Shown: positions 56,949 to 64,000 of the stretch, piece by piece | Layout of the letters: each line of letters opens with the position of its first letter | Numbering within the stretch: position 1 is the stretch's first letter | From: Pseudomonas sp. R28(2017) | GTDB lineage: Bacteria > Pseudomonadota > Gammaproteobacteria > Pseudomonadales > Pseudomonadaceae | Direction: 5' to 3' | Assembly (NCBI RefSeq): GCF_002112505.1 | Contig: NZ_NEHW01000006.1 | Span: 248,001-312,000 of the forward strand | Length of the DNA stretch: 64,000 nucleotides | The notes under the pieces: generated by a model | Database searches by the model: none | What the model was told of the DNA's origin: nothing | What the model saw: the letters and a program-made list of their open reading frames with translations, nothing else | Translations under genes and position numbers: made by a program

Positions 56949-57385
56949 TGCTGAGCCTCTGGGCGCTGTTTCTCAGCGCCTTCGGTGCCGCCACCCTGCT
57001 GCCGCTGCAATCGGAGGCGGTACTGGTCGGCCTGTTGCTGCGCCAGCCCGAAGCCTGGTTGACCCTGCTGCTGGTCGCCACCCTGGGCAATGTGCTGGGC
57101 TCGGTGGTCAACTGGCTGCTCGGGCGGGCCATCGAGCATCTGCGCGACAAGCGCTGGTTCCCGTTCAGCGCCAGCCAGCTGGAGCGCGCACAACAGCGTT
57201 ACCAGCGCTGGGGGCAATGGTCGCTGCTGCTGAGCTGGATGCCGGTGATCGGCGACCCGCTGACGCTGATTGCCGGCCTCATGCGTGAGCCGTTCTGGCG
57301 TTTTCTGCTGTTGGTGACCCTGGCCAAGGGCGGGCGCTACATCGTCGTGGCGATCATTACCCTGGGCTGGTTTCATGCCTGGTAA
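56948..57385 (+). CDS. YqaA/DedA-like small membrane protein
   Basis: A 145-residue membrane protein of the YqaA branch of the SNARE-associated/DedA (VTT) family: segments PLQSEAVLVGLLL, TLGNVLGSVVNWLLGR (the G-x(3)-G core) and SWMPVIGDPLTLIAGLMREPFWRF typical of YqaA. The function is unknown, perhaps lipid or ion transport. It ends the copA-copB-DUF411 operon by one-base overlap (TGATG), which suggests co-translation. Confidence 0.85.
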   Translation: MLSLWALFLSAFGAATLLPLQSEAVLVGLLLRQPEAWLTLLLVATLGNVLGSVVNWLLGRAIEHLRDKRWFPFSASQLERAQQRYQRWGQWSLLLSWMPVIGDPLTLIAGLMREPFWRFLLLVTLAKGGRYIVVAIITLGWFHAW

Positions 57386-57405
57386 CACCTTTAACGTTTA
57401 AGGTG
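57386..57405 (+). terminator. Hairpin after the copper operon
   Basis: CACCTT (57386-57391) and AAGGTG (57400-57405) form a 6-bp stem around an 8-base loop, directly after the stop codon. There is no T-run, so it may be a Rho-assisted end or an operator for the next gene. Confidence 0.4.
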
Positions 57406-57460
57406 GGCCACTGACTGCTACAGTCGCCAATTCCTACATGGTCCTACACGGAGTGCCCCC

Positions 57461-58459
57461 ATGCTGCGCGCAACCGCCCTGGCCCTGGCCTGCCTCGTCG
57501 GCGCCCCGGCCATCGCTGCCGAATCGCCCACCTACGGCAAACAGCTCGAAGGCTTCAGCTACCCCCACCCACTCAAGCATTTCGACTTCCAGTCCCAGGG
57601 CCAGCACCTGCAGATGGGGTACATGGATGTGCCGGCCCAAGGCCAGGCCAATGGTCGCAGCGTGGTGCTGATGCATGGCAAGAACTTCTGCGCCGCCACC
57701 TGGGAAACCACCATCGACGCCTTGAGCCAGGCGGGTTACCGGGTGATCGCCCCTGACCAGATCGGCTTCTGCACCTCGAGCAAGCCGGCCCACTACCAGT
57801 ACAGCTTCCAGCAACTGGCGGTGAATACCCACGCCCTGCTCGAGCAGTTGGGCGTCAGGCAGGCCATCGTGCTCGGCCACTCCACCGGGGGCATGCTCGC
57901 GACCCGCTATGCGTTGATGTACCCACAGCAGGTCGAGCGCCTGGCGATGGTCAACCCCATCGGCCTGGAAGACTGGAAAGCCCTCGGCGTGCCGTACCGC
58001 ACGGTGGAACAGTGGTACGCCCGCGAACTCAAGCTCGATGCCCAAGGCGTGCGCGAGTACGAGCGCAAGACCTACTACGCCGGGCGTTGGAAGCCCGAAT
58101 ACGAGCGCTGGGTGCAGATGCTGGTGGGGCTGAACCAGGGGCCGGGGCATGAGGCGGTGGCGTGGAACTCGGCGCTGATCTACGACATGATCTTCACCCA
58201 GCCGGTGTATCACGAGTTCAAGGACCTGAAGATGCCGACCCTGCTGATGATCGGCGATCAGGACACCACGGCGATCGGCAGCGACATCGCCCCGCCCGAG
58301 GTGAAAGCGAAGCTGGGCAAATACCAGGAACTGGGGCCGCAGGTTGCCAAGCTGATTCCACAGGGCGAGCTGGTGACCTTCGAGGGCATGGGGCATGCGC
58401 CGCAGATCGAGGAGCCACGGCGCTTCAACCGGACGCTGGTGGAGTGGCTCGGCCGCTGA
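57461..58459 (+). CDS. Secreted alpha/beta hydrolase
   Basis: A 332-residue alpha/beta hydrolase with a signal peptide (cleavage near IAA-ESP), so it should be periplasmic or surface-exposed. The oxyanion region is VVLMHGKNFCAATWE, the nucleophile elbow GHSTGGML (Ser at about residue 143), the acid is probably in IGDQDTTAIG, and the catalytic His in FEGMGHAPQIEEP. The natural substrate is unknown. It is monocistronic, 75 bp after the copper operon. In some P. putida relatives this type sits near haloalkane- or ester-hydrolysing enzymes, but I have no support for that here. Confidence 0.86.
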   Translation: MLRATALALACLVGAPAIAAESPTYGKQLEGFSYPHPLKHFDFQSQGQHLQMGYMDVPAQGQANGRSVVLMHGKNFCAATWETTIDALSQAGYRVIAPDQIGFCTSSKPAHYQYSFQQLAVNTHALLEQLGVRQAIVLGHSTGGMLATRYALMYPQQVERLAMVNPIGLEDWKALGVPYRTVEQWYARELKLDAQGVREYERKTYYAGRWKPEYERWVQMLVGLNQGPGHEAVAWNSALIYDMIFTQPVYHEFKDLKMPTLLMIGDQDTTAIGSDIAPPEVKAKLGKYQELGPQVAKLIPQGELVTFEGMGHAPQIEEPRRFNRTLVEWLGR

Positions 58460-58500
58460 CTGCTAGGATTAGCATCCGCTTCCAGGGATACGCTGTACTT

Positions 58501-58527
58501 GTGGGAGCCGCGCTTGCCGGCTCCCAC
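58501..58527. repeat. Short palindromic repeat (GTGGGAGCC ... GGCTCCCAC)
   Basis: The same element as at 17109-17142, in opposite orientation, with a shorter loop and 9-bp arms. A half copy CTCCCACAG lies at 58569-58577. It occupies the gap between the hydrolase and the convergent DinB gene. Confidence 0.7.
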
Positions 58528-58585
58528 AGGGGATGGCGCCAGCTTCGAGAAATTGAGCAAGACAGTTGCTCCCACAGATACAGCG

Positions 58586-59167
58586 CTAACCCTTCCAGAC
58601 TTGCGCTTCGCTCCAGCCGAGTTCGGCAAAATCCAAAGCCCGCAGGTCGGCTTCCTCTTCGCAGAAAAACTCGTCCAGCTGCGGCGGCCGCACCGCAGTG
58701 TCGCTGAGCATCGCATGCACCTGGCCACGGTGATGGATCTGGTGCTCGAACAGGTGCGCCAGCAGGCGCAGGCGCTGTTCGCGCTGGATCCGCTGCGGTC
58801 GCACGATGCTCACATAGCGCGCCAGTTGAGCGTCCTGCAGCAGGCTGCAGTAGGCGATCAGCCGGTGGTCGGCCTGGGCCTGCTCGGCATGCAGGTCGGT
58901 ACAGGTGGCGAATGGCTGCTCCGGTTCGAAGAAGCGCTCGCCGTCCGGGTTCGGCGCCTCGCCGCGCTGTTCGCACTCGAGCATGTCGAGGTAGAACCAG
59001 TCCACCGTCAGCAGGTGGTTGAGGGTGGCCTTGATCGACGGGAAGAAGCTGCAACGGGGGGCGACGAACTCGTCGTGGGTCAGTTGCAGGCAGGCCTTGT
59101 ACAGGCGGTGGTTGGCCCAGCCATTGTTGTAGGCCTGGGTCAGCAGATGATGCGACAGCGGCTCCAT
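58586..59167 (-). CDS. DinB family protein
   Basis: A 193-residue four-helix protein of the DinB/YfiT superfamily. Three His residues of the usual metal site are visible: NHLLTVDW (near residue 50) and HLFEHQIHHRGQVH (about 137-150). The role is unknown; members act as thiol-dependent transferases or metalloenzymes. The ATG at 59167 follows AAGGAGCC. It begins 12 bp after zapE on the same strand, so the two may share a transcript. Confidence 0.85.
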   Translation of the reverse strand: MEPLSHHLLTQAYNNGWANHRLYKACLQLTHDEFVAPRCSFFPSIKATLNHLLTVDWFYLDMLECEQRGEAPNPDGERFFEPEQPFATCTDLHAEQAQADHRLIAYCSLLQDAQLARYVSIVRPQRIQREQRLRLLAHLFEHQIHHRGQVHAMLSDTAVRPPQLDEFFCEEEADLRALDFAELGWSEAQVWKG

Positions 59168-59179
59168 GGTTCGGCTCCT

Positions 59180-60289
59180 TCAGGCGAAGCGTTGCAGTTG
59201 CATCTCCCGTAGCCGGCTCAGGGTCCGTTGGTACGGGAACGCCAGATACCCTTGAGTGTAGAGCGCATCGAGCGGAACCTGCGCCTCCAGGTACAGGGCC
59301 ACCCGGCGGTCATAGCATTCGTCGACCAGGGCGATGAAACGGCGCACGGCGTCATCCTTGGGTGACAGCCTCGGCAGCTCGCGGTCGCCTGCCACGATAC
59401 GCGCCGCGCCATCCTCGGTGCCGCGGGCGATGCGCCCGGCCCGTTGCTCACCGCCCAGGGCCGGGATGCCCTCGACCAGGATCGCCGGGAATTGATCGCA
59501 CAAGGCCATGAACTCCATGGCGGCCAGGGGCCGTTCGCATAACTCGGCAAAGTGGCACCACACAGCCTGAGTGCTGCGCCGGATCACCTCGATCTGCCGC
59601 GAGCCGATTTGCAGTGGCGCAGTGCTGCCGGGGTCATCCGGGCTGAGCTGCTGGAACACCGCTGCCAGCGCACCGCCCTTGGTCCCCTCCTCAGCGACCC
59701 AGTAACGCTGGCGCTGCGCGCCCGGGTGCAGGCGATGGTCCTGCTCGCCTGCCACCGAAAGCACCTGCATGTTCCGCTCGATGGCGCTGATGGCTGGCAG
59801 GAAACGCTCACGATTGAAGCCATCGCGGTAAAGGTGCTGCGGCGGCTGGTTGGAGGTGGCGACCACCACCACCCCGTGATCGAACAGCACCTGGAACAGG
59901 CGGCCAAGGATGATCGCATCGCCAATGTCGCTGACGAAGAGCTCGTCGAAGCACAACACACGGATCTGCCCGGCCAGTTCCCGGGCCAGGGCCTTCAGGG
60001 GGTCGGCAGTGCCGTTGAGCTGGAACAGGCGCTGGTGAACCCAGCCCATGAAGTGATGGAAGTGCTGGCGCCGGGACGGGACGCTGAGGCAACGGTGGAA
60101 CAGGTCCATGAGCCAGGTCTTGCCACGGCCGACCGGGCCCCAGAGGTACAGGCCCTGGGTGGCATGGCCATTCTCCAAGGCTTCGAAACAGGCTTGTAGG
60201 GCCGTGACAGCCTGGGCTTGAGCAGGGTCATGGGCGAAGCCTTGCTCGGTGAGAGTCTGATGATAGAGGGACTGCGGATCGAGGGGCAT
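59180..60289 (-). CDS. zapE: Cell division ATPase ZapE (AFG1-like)
   Basis: AAA-type ATPase that modulates FtsZ rings in E. coli. The 369-residue product has Walker A in LWGPVGRGKTWLMDLF at about residues 48-63 and Walker B in IRVLCFDELFVSDIGDA, then GRLFQVLFDHGVVVVATSNQPP, all characteristic of the ZapE/AFG1 family. The ATG at 60289 has no strong ribosome binding site. A REPIN lies upstream. Confidence 0.9.
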   Translation of the reverse strand: MPLDPQSLYHQTLTEQGFAHDPAQAQAVTALQACFEALENGHATQGLYLWGPVGRGKTWLMDLFHRCLSVPSRRQHFHHFMGWVHQRLFQLNGTADPLKALARELAGQIRVLCFDELFVSDIGDAIILGRLFQVLFDHGVVVVATSNQPPQHLYRDGFNRERFLPAISAIERNMQVLSVAGEQDHRLHPGAQRQRYWVAEEGTKGGALAAVFQQLSPDDPGSTAPLQIGSRQIEVIRRSTQAVWCHFAELCERPLAAMEFMALCDQFPAILVEGIPALGGEQRAGRIARGTEDGAARIVAGDRELPRLSPKDDAVRRFIALVDECYDRRVALYLEAQVPLDALYTQGYLAFPYQRTLSRLREMQLQRFA

Positions 60290-60322
60290 AGTAGGTGGTT
60301 TGGCCAGTCAGTGCTCTATTGT

Positions 60323-60429
60323 CTGCACTGGCCCTTTCGCGGGCAAGCCCGCTCCCACAGGGATCGCACCGACCTCAGGCTTGTGGTGAACCTGTGGGAG
60401 CGGGCTTGCCCGCAAAAGGGCCAGTGCAG
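60323..60429. repeat. REPIN upstream of zapE
   Basis: The pair is bounded by CTGCACTGGCCCTTT and AAAGGGCCAGTGCAG, with cores GCGGGCAAGCCCGCTCCCAC and GTGGGAGCGGGCTTGCCCGC. It fills the gap between zapE and the sugar dehydrogenase, both on the minus strand. Confidence 0.94.
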
Positions 60430-60442
60430 GAGAAAAGCTCCT

Positions 60443-61591
60443 TCAGCCCTCGCTCAGGCCGACCTTCAGCAGTGCCCCATCCTTGGCATCGGTCAGCACA
60501 TACAAGTAACCATCCGGCCCCACCCGCACATCCCGGATGCGCGCCTTCAAGTCACCCAGCAAGCGCTCCTCATGGACGATCTTGTCGCCATCGAGTTGCA
60601 GGCGGATCAACTCCTGGGTCGCCAGCGCGCCGATGAACAGGTTGTGATCCCAGGCCTTGAAGGTCGGGCTGTCATAGAAGGCCATGCCGCTGATGCCGGG
60701 CGACTTCTCCCAGACATGGTGCGGGTCGACCATGCCGTCGACATGCTTGCCCTTGGCCTCGGGGATCGGCAGCAGCGAGTAGTTGATACCGTGCGTGGCG
60801 ATTGGCCAGCCATAGTTCTTGCCAGGCGCCGGGATGTTGATCTCGTCGCCACCGCGCGGGCCATGCTCGTGGGTCCAGAGTTTGCCGGTCCAGGGGTTGA
60901 GCGCCGCACCCTGCTGGTTGCGGTGGCCGAACGACCAGATTTCCGGGCGCACATCCTGCTTGCCGACGAAGGGGTTGTCCTTGGGTACTTCGCCGTCGGG
61001 CAGGATCCGCACCACCTTGCCCTGCAGCTTGTCCAGGTCCTGAGCGGTCGGGCGCTGGTTGTTCTCGCCCAGGGCGATGAACAGGAACCCGTCGCGGTCG
61101 AATACCAGCCGCGAGCCGAAGTGATTGCCTACCGAGAGCTTGGGCTGCTGGCGGAAGATCACGCTGAAGTTTTCCAGCCGGCTGCGGTCCTCGGACAGCT
61201 GGCCACGGCCCACTGCCGTACCGGCCTTGCCGTCACTGCCCTCCTCGGAATACGACAGGTACACCGTGCGGTCCTTGGTGAACTGGGGCGACAGCACCAC
61301 GTCGAGCAAGCCACCCTGGCCTTCGGCCCAGACCTTGGGCACGCCGCTGATGGGCGGCCCGACCTTGCCTTCGGCGCTGATCACCCGCAGGTTGCCGGGG
61401 CGCTCGGTGACCAGCATGTCCTTGCCACCCGGCAGGAACGCCAGCGCCCAAGGGTTGCGCAGGCCATCGGTCACGGTGCTGACGGTAAGCTGCCCTTCCT
61501 CGCTGGGAAACTGCTGCTCGGGGGCGGCATGGGCCATCAGGGGCAGCAGTGCGGCAGCGGTCAGGGTCGTCAGCCAGGTCATTCGGATCAT
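60443..61591 (-). CDS. PQQ-dependent soluble sugar dehydrogenase (YliI/Asd type)
   Basis: A 382-residue periplasmic beta-propeller with signal peptide (cleavage near AHA-APE). The GSDH pattern is clear: GLRNPWALAFLPGGKDMLVTER, GQGGLLDVVLSP, GNHFGSRLVFDRDGFLFIALGE, SFGHRNQQGAALNPWTG and HGPRGGDEINIP, the last including the conserved His and Arg that place PQQ and calcium. E. coli YliI has activity on aldoses. The ATG at 61591 follows AAGGAAT. The next upstream gene is on the same strand, 44 bp away. Confidence 0.9.
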   Translation of the reverse strand: MIRMTWLTTLTAAALLPLMAHAAPEQQFPSEEGQLTVSTVTDGLRNPWALAFLPGGKDMLVTERPGNLRVISAEGKVGPPISGVPKVWAEGQGGLLDVVLSPQFTKDRTVYLSYSEEGSDGKAGTAVGRGQLSEDRSRLENFSVIFRQQPKLSVGNHFGSRLVFDRDGFLFIALGENNQRPTAQDLDKLQGKVVRILPDGEVPKDNPFVGKQDVRPEIWSFGHRNQQGAALNPWTGKLWTHEHGPRGGDEINIPAPGKNYGWPIATHGINYSLLPIPEAKGKHVDGMVDPHHVWEKSPGISGMAFYDSPTFKAWDHNLFIGALATQELIRLQLDGDKIVHEERLLGDLKARIRDVRVGPDGYLYVLTDAKDGALLKVGLSEG

Positions 61592-61635
61592 GCAGGATTC
61601 CTTTCAAGCGAGTGGGGCTTCGGCCGAGCAGGGGC

Positions 61636-61953
61636 TCAGGGCGCGCGCTGGGTATCACGCGGTGGGCGCGGCGGGTCCAGGTTGGGCGCCTGCTGCTGGC
61701 GGCGCATGTTTTCGCCATTGCCAATGCCGCGGTTGTCCAGGCTTGGCGTGCGGTAGATGGGCTCGGTGGACGGGCCGCGCACAGGCGGTGTGGCCGGCAT
61801 GCTGCCCTGGCGACTGTTGGGGTTGGCCCGCTGGATCGGGCTGTTGTACGGGTTGTTGTTGCTGGCGGCGAGCTGCAGCGGCTGCACGGGCGCGGCCTGC
61901 ACCGGCAGGCACAGCAGCAGGCCGGTGGCCAGGGTGGGCAATGTAAGGTTCAT
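61636..61953 (-). CDS. Small exported Asn/Pro/Gln-rich hypothetical protein
   Basis: I recognise no family. The 105-residue product has a good signal peptide (LPTLATGLLLCLPVQA, cleavage near VQA-APV) and a mature part rich in Asn, Pro, Gln and Ser with no predicted structure, for example NNNPYNSPIQRANPNS. The ribosome binding site AGGAGGTG is perfect, seven to eight bases before the ATG at 61953, which argues for a real gene. It may be co-transcribed with the sugar dehydrogenase downstream. Confidence 0.75.
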   Translation of the reverse strand: MNLTLPTLATGLLLCLPVQAAPVQPLQLAASNNNPYNSPIQRANPNSRQGSMPATPPVRGPSTEPIYRTPSLDNRGIGNGENMRRQQQAPNLDPPRPPRDTQRAP

Positions 61954-62089
61954 GCTTCACCTCCTGTACGAAAAAGCGCGCCTTGAGCGTTTGGATAGCC
62001 TAAGGCGCGAAGGGTTCGCGGCAAAAGTGTGAATGCGATTCCTGATGTTTCAGTATGGGCCTGGTGGCGTTGCCCACCAGGCTTGCCGA

Positions 62090-63052
62090 TCACCGGGCAA
62101 TGTCGACCTTGTGCCGTGCCGCGTACAGGCACAGCATCTCCATGGCCAGCGTGGCCCCGGCCAGTGCGGTGATGTCGGCGTGGTCATAGGCCGGCGCCAC
62201 TTCCACCAGGTCCATGCCCACCAGGTTGATGCCGCGCAGGCCACCGAGGATCTCCAGCGCCTGCACCGTGCTCAGGCCGCCGCACACCGGGGTGCCGGTG
62301 CCGGGCGCATACGCCGGGTCCAGGCAATCGATGTCGAAGGTCAGGTACACCGGCCGGTCACCGACCCGCTGGCGGATCGCCGCGATGATCGCTTCGGTGC
62401 CCTGGCGGTGCACCTGCCGGGCATCGAGAATGGCGAAGCCCTGGCTGTCGTCATTGGTGGTGCGCAGGCCGACCTGCACCGAGCAGGACGGGTCGACCAG
62501 CCCTTCGCGCGCGGCATGCCAGAACATGGTGCCATGGTCGATGCGCCCCTCCTCGTCCGGCCAGGTGTCGCTGTGCGCGTCGAAATGGATCAGCGCCAGC
62601 GGGCCGTGGCGCCGGGCATGGGCCTTGAGCAGCGGGTAGCTGATGAAATGGTCACCGCCCAGGGTGAGCATGGCGCAACCGGCCTCAAGAATACGCTCGG
62701 CGTGGGCCTGGATGCTGTCCGGTACCGACTGTGGGGTGCCGCTGTCGAAGGCGCAGTCGCCATAGTCGATCACGGCCAGATGGTCGAACGGGTCGAACGC
62801 CCAGGGCCAGTGGCGCGCCCAGGCCTGCTGCACCGAGGCGGCGCGGATTGCGCGCGGCCCGAAGCGTGCGCCAGGGCGGTTGCTGGTGGCTGTGTCGAAC
62901 GGCACACCGCTGACCACCACATCCACCCCGCGCAAGTCACGGCTGTAGCGGCGACGGGAAAAACTGGTGATACCGGCGTAGGTACTTTCCGCTGCGGTAC
63001 CGTACAGGCTGTCGCGGGTCATGGCCTGGTCGTTGTTCTGGGCGTGTTCCAC
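62090..63052 (-). CDS. speB: Agmatinase / guanidinobutyrase family ureohydrolase
   Basis: Mn-dependent ureohydrolase. The 320-residue product has the metal-binding signatures LTLGGDHFISYPLL, IHFDAHSDTWPDEE and the C-terminal FDIDCLDPAYAPGTGTPVCGGLS, matching agmatinases. Substrate within the family (agmatine, 4-guanidinobutyrate or 3-guanidinopropionate) cannot be fixed from sequence; the polyamine binding protein gene next door favours agmatine. I chose the GTG at 63052 (VEHAQNND), which has AAGGAG seven bases upstream; an ATG 10 codons later is an alternative. It follows the potF-like gene by 25 bp on the same strand and should be co-transcribed. Confidence 0.88.
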   Translation of the reverse strand: MEHAQNNDQAMTRDSLYGTAAESTYAGITSFSRRRYSRDLRGVDVVVSGVPFDTATSNRPGARFGPRAIRAASVQQAWARHWPWAFDPFDHLAVIDYGDCAFDSGTPQSVPDSIQAHAERILEAGCAMLTLGGDHFISYPLLKAHARRHGPLALIHFDAHSDTWPDEEGRIDHGTMFWHAAREGLVDPSCSVQVGLRTTNDDSQGFAILDARQVHRQGTEAIIAAIRQRVGDRPVYLTFDIDCLDPAYAPGTGTPVCGGLSTVQALEILGGLRGINLVGMDLVEVAPAYDHADITALAGATLAMEMLCLYAARHKVDIAR

Positions 63053-63077
63053 GGTTGGGCTCCTTTGGGTTGATCGG

Positions 63078-64000
63078 TCACTGGCGGCTGCGGAAGGCTG
63101 TCCACAGCCGGTTGCGCTGGCGCAGGTCGGACAGCGCCATGCTGCGGTCGGCATACAAACGCTCACGCACGTCGGCAGGTGGGTAGATGTCCGGGTCATT
63201 GCGCACGGCGTCATCGACCAGAGGCGTCGCTGCCTGGTTGGCGTTGGCGAAGAACAGCGTATTGGTCAGCGCTGCCACCGACTCTGGCTTGAGCATGAAA
63301 GCGATGAATGCCCGAGCAGCTTCCGGGTGCGGGGCGTCCTTGGGGATGACCAGGTTGTCCTGCCACACCAGCGTGCCTTCACGGGGGATGCGGTAGATCA
63401 GTTCGAACGGCTTGCCGGCGCGGCGCGCCTGGTCGGCGGCCATGGCCGCATCGCCGTTGTAGGTCAGCGCCAGGCACACGCTGCCGTTGGCCAGGTCGCT
63501 GATCTGCCGGCCATTGGCGACATAGCTGACCGACGGTTGCAGCTGGTTCAGCAGGTTCTGCGCGGCGCTGAGATCAGCCTTGTCCTGGCTGTAGGGGTCC
63601 TTGCCGAGGTAGTTGAGGGCGACACCGATCACTTCCTGCGGCGAGTCCGGCATGGCGATGCCGCATTCCTTGAGGCGGCTGGCGTACTCGGGCTTGAACA
63701 GCAGGTCGAGACTGTCCAGCGGCACATCACCCAGGCGCTGGCGCACGGCCTCGACATTCACCCCCAGGCCCAGGGTTCCCCAGGTGTAGGGCACAGCGTA
63801 GCGGTTGCCAGGGTCGGTCTCGGCCAGCTTGGCCAGCAGGTCCTTGTCGAGGTTGGCGTACCCCGGCATGCCTTGCGCATCGAGCGGTTGCAGGGCATTG
63901 GCCTTGAGCGCCCGGGCCAGCACAGTGGCTGAAGGCACGACCACGTCGTAGCCGCTGCGGCCGGTGAGCAGCTTGGTTTCCAGGACCTCGGTGGTGTCGA
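63078..64000 (-). CDS. Polyamine ABC transporter substrate-binding protein, partial (PotF-like)
   Basis: The 3' portion of a periplasmic spermidine/putrescine-binding protein; the 5' end lies outside the window, because the frame stays open to position 64000 (reading ...LETKLLTGRSGYDVVVPSA). The visible 307 residues follow PotF closely: VVPSATVLAR, RYAVPYTWGTLGLGVN, DLLFKPEYASRLKECG, NYLGKDP, YVANGRQISDLANGSVCLALTYNGD, and the terminal NANQAATPLV, IYPPADVRERLYA. Such proteins deliver putrescine or agmatine to an ABC importer. Together with the agmatinase gene it suggests uptake and breakdown of agmatine or polyamines. Confidence 0.9.
   Translation of the reverse strand, partial: DTTEVLETKLLTGRSGYDVVVPSATVLARALKANALQPLDAQGMPGYANLDKDLLAKLAETDPGNRYAVPYTWGTLGLGVNVEAVRQRLGDVPLDSLDLLFKPEYASRLKECGIAMPDSPQEVIGVALNYLGKDPYSQDKADLSAAQNLLNQLQPSVSYVANGRQISDLANGSVCLALTYNGDAAMAADQARRAGKPFELIYRIPREGTLVWQDNLVIPKDAPHPEAARAFIAFMLKPESVAALTNTLFFANANQAATPLVDDAVRNDPDIYPPADVRERLYADRSMALSDLRQRNRLWTAFRSRQ

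Overview
The window is GC-rich (roughly 64% by eye), densely coded chromosomal DNA from a Pseudomonas, most likely the P. putida group. Evidence: a fused nuoCD inside a nuoA-N operon, an isocitrate lyase and a second EF-G (FusB-type) gene close by in the order I recall for P. putida, CopA/CopB copper genes, and many inverted pairs of the short palindromic repeat with the core GCGGGC-A-A/C/T-GCCCGCTCCCACAG (REP/REPIN type). I see no rRNA, tRNA, CRISPR array or insertion sequence.

Layout. 55-14399: an alginate-type exopolysaccharide operon, algD-8-44-K-E-I-J-F-X-L-G. Canonical Pseudomonas operons run D-8-44-K-E-G-X-L-I-J-F-A. Here the second half is permuted, algA is absent, a REPIN lies inside the 5' end of algL, and the AlgG homologue lacks the DPHD epimerase motif. 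14525-23471: small metabolic genes, namely a GNAT, a DUF488 protein, a Pit phosphate transporter, a GST, a thioesterase, and an amino-acid permease / LysR / class III aminotransferase group. 23545-32077: FusB, a SulP transporter, an orphan AAA-type ATPase, a small secretin-like protein, aceA with a long structured leader, and a YhhN protein. 32459-47426: the complete 13-gene complex I operon, closed by a strong terminator. 47454-49030: a small phage-derived regulatory islet (Ogr-like zinc finger, CI-like repressor with two inverted operator copies, a holin-like membrane protein, a free-standing LuxR HTH). 49261-64000: a TonB-dependent receptor, an AI-2E family permease, trhP behind a near-ideal Anr/FNR class II promoter, a copper operon (copA, copB, DUF411, YqaA/DedA-like), an alpha/beta hydrolase, DinB and ZapE, a PQQ-type sugar dehydrogenase, an agmatinase-family gene, and a partial PotF-like polyamine binding protein cut by the window end.

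How the genes work together. The first block should make GDP-mannuronate, polymerise and export the chain through Alg8/44/K/E and O-acetylate it with AlgI/J/F/X. The AlgX and AlgI catalytic residues are intact, whereas the epimerase looks dead, so a non-epimerised acetylated polymannuronate or related polymer is the simplest prediction. AceA and complex I serve central carbon and respiratory metabolism. The end of the window concerns agmatine/putrescine use.

Most interesting points: the rearranged alg cluster with a catalytically altered AlgG (and perhaps AlgL); the REPIN that appears to supply the algL start and signal-peptide n-region; the Anr box placed exactly for class II activation of trhP, the oxygen-independent tRNA hydroxylation gene; the ~354-nt structured aceA leader; and several uncharacterised operator-like palindromes.
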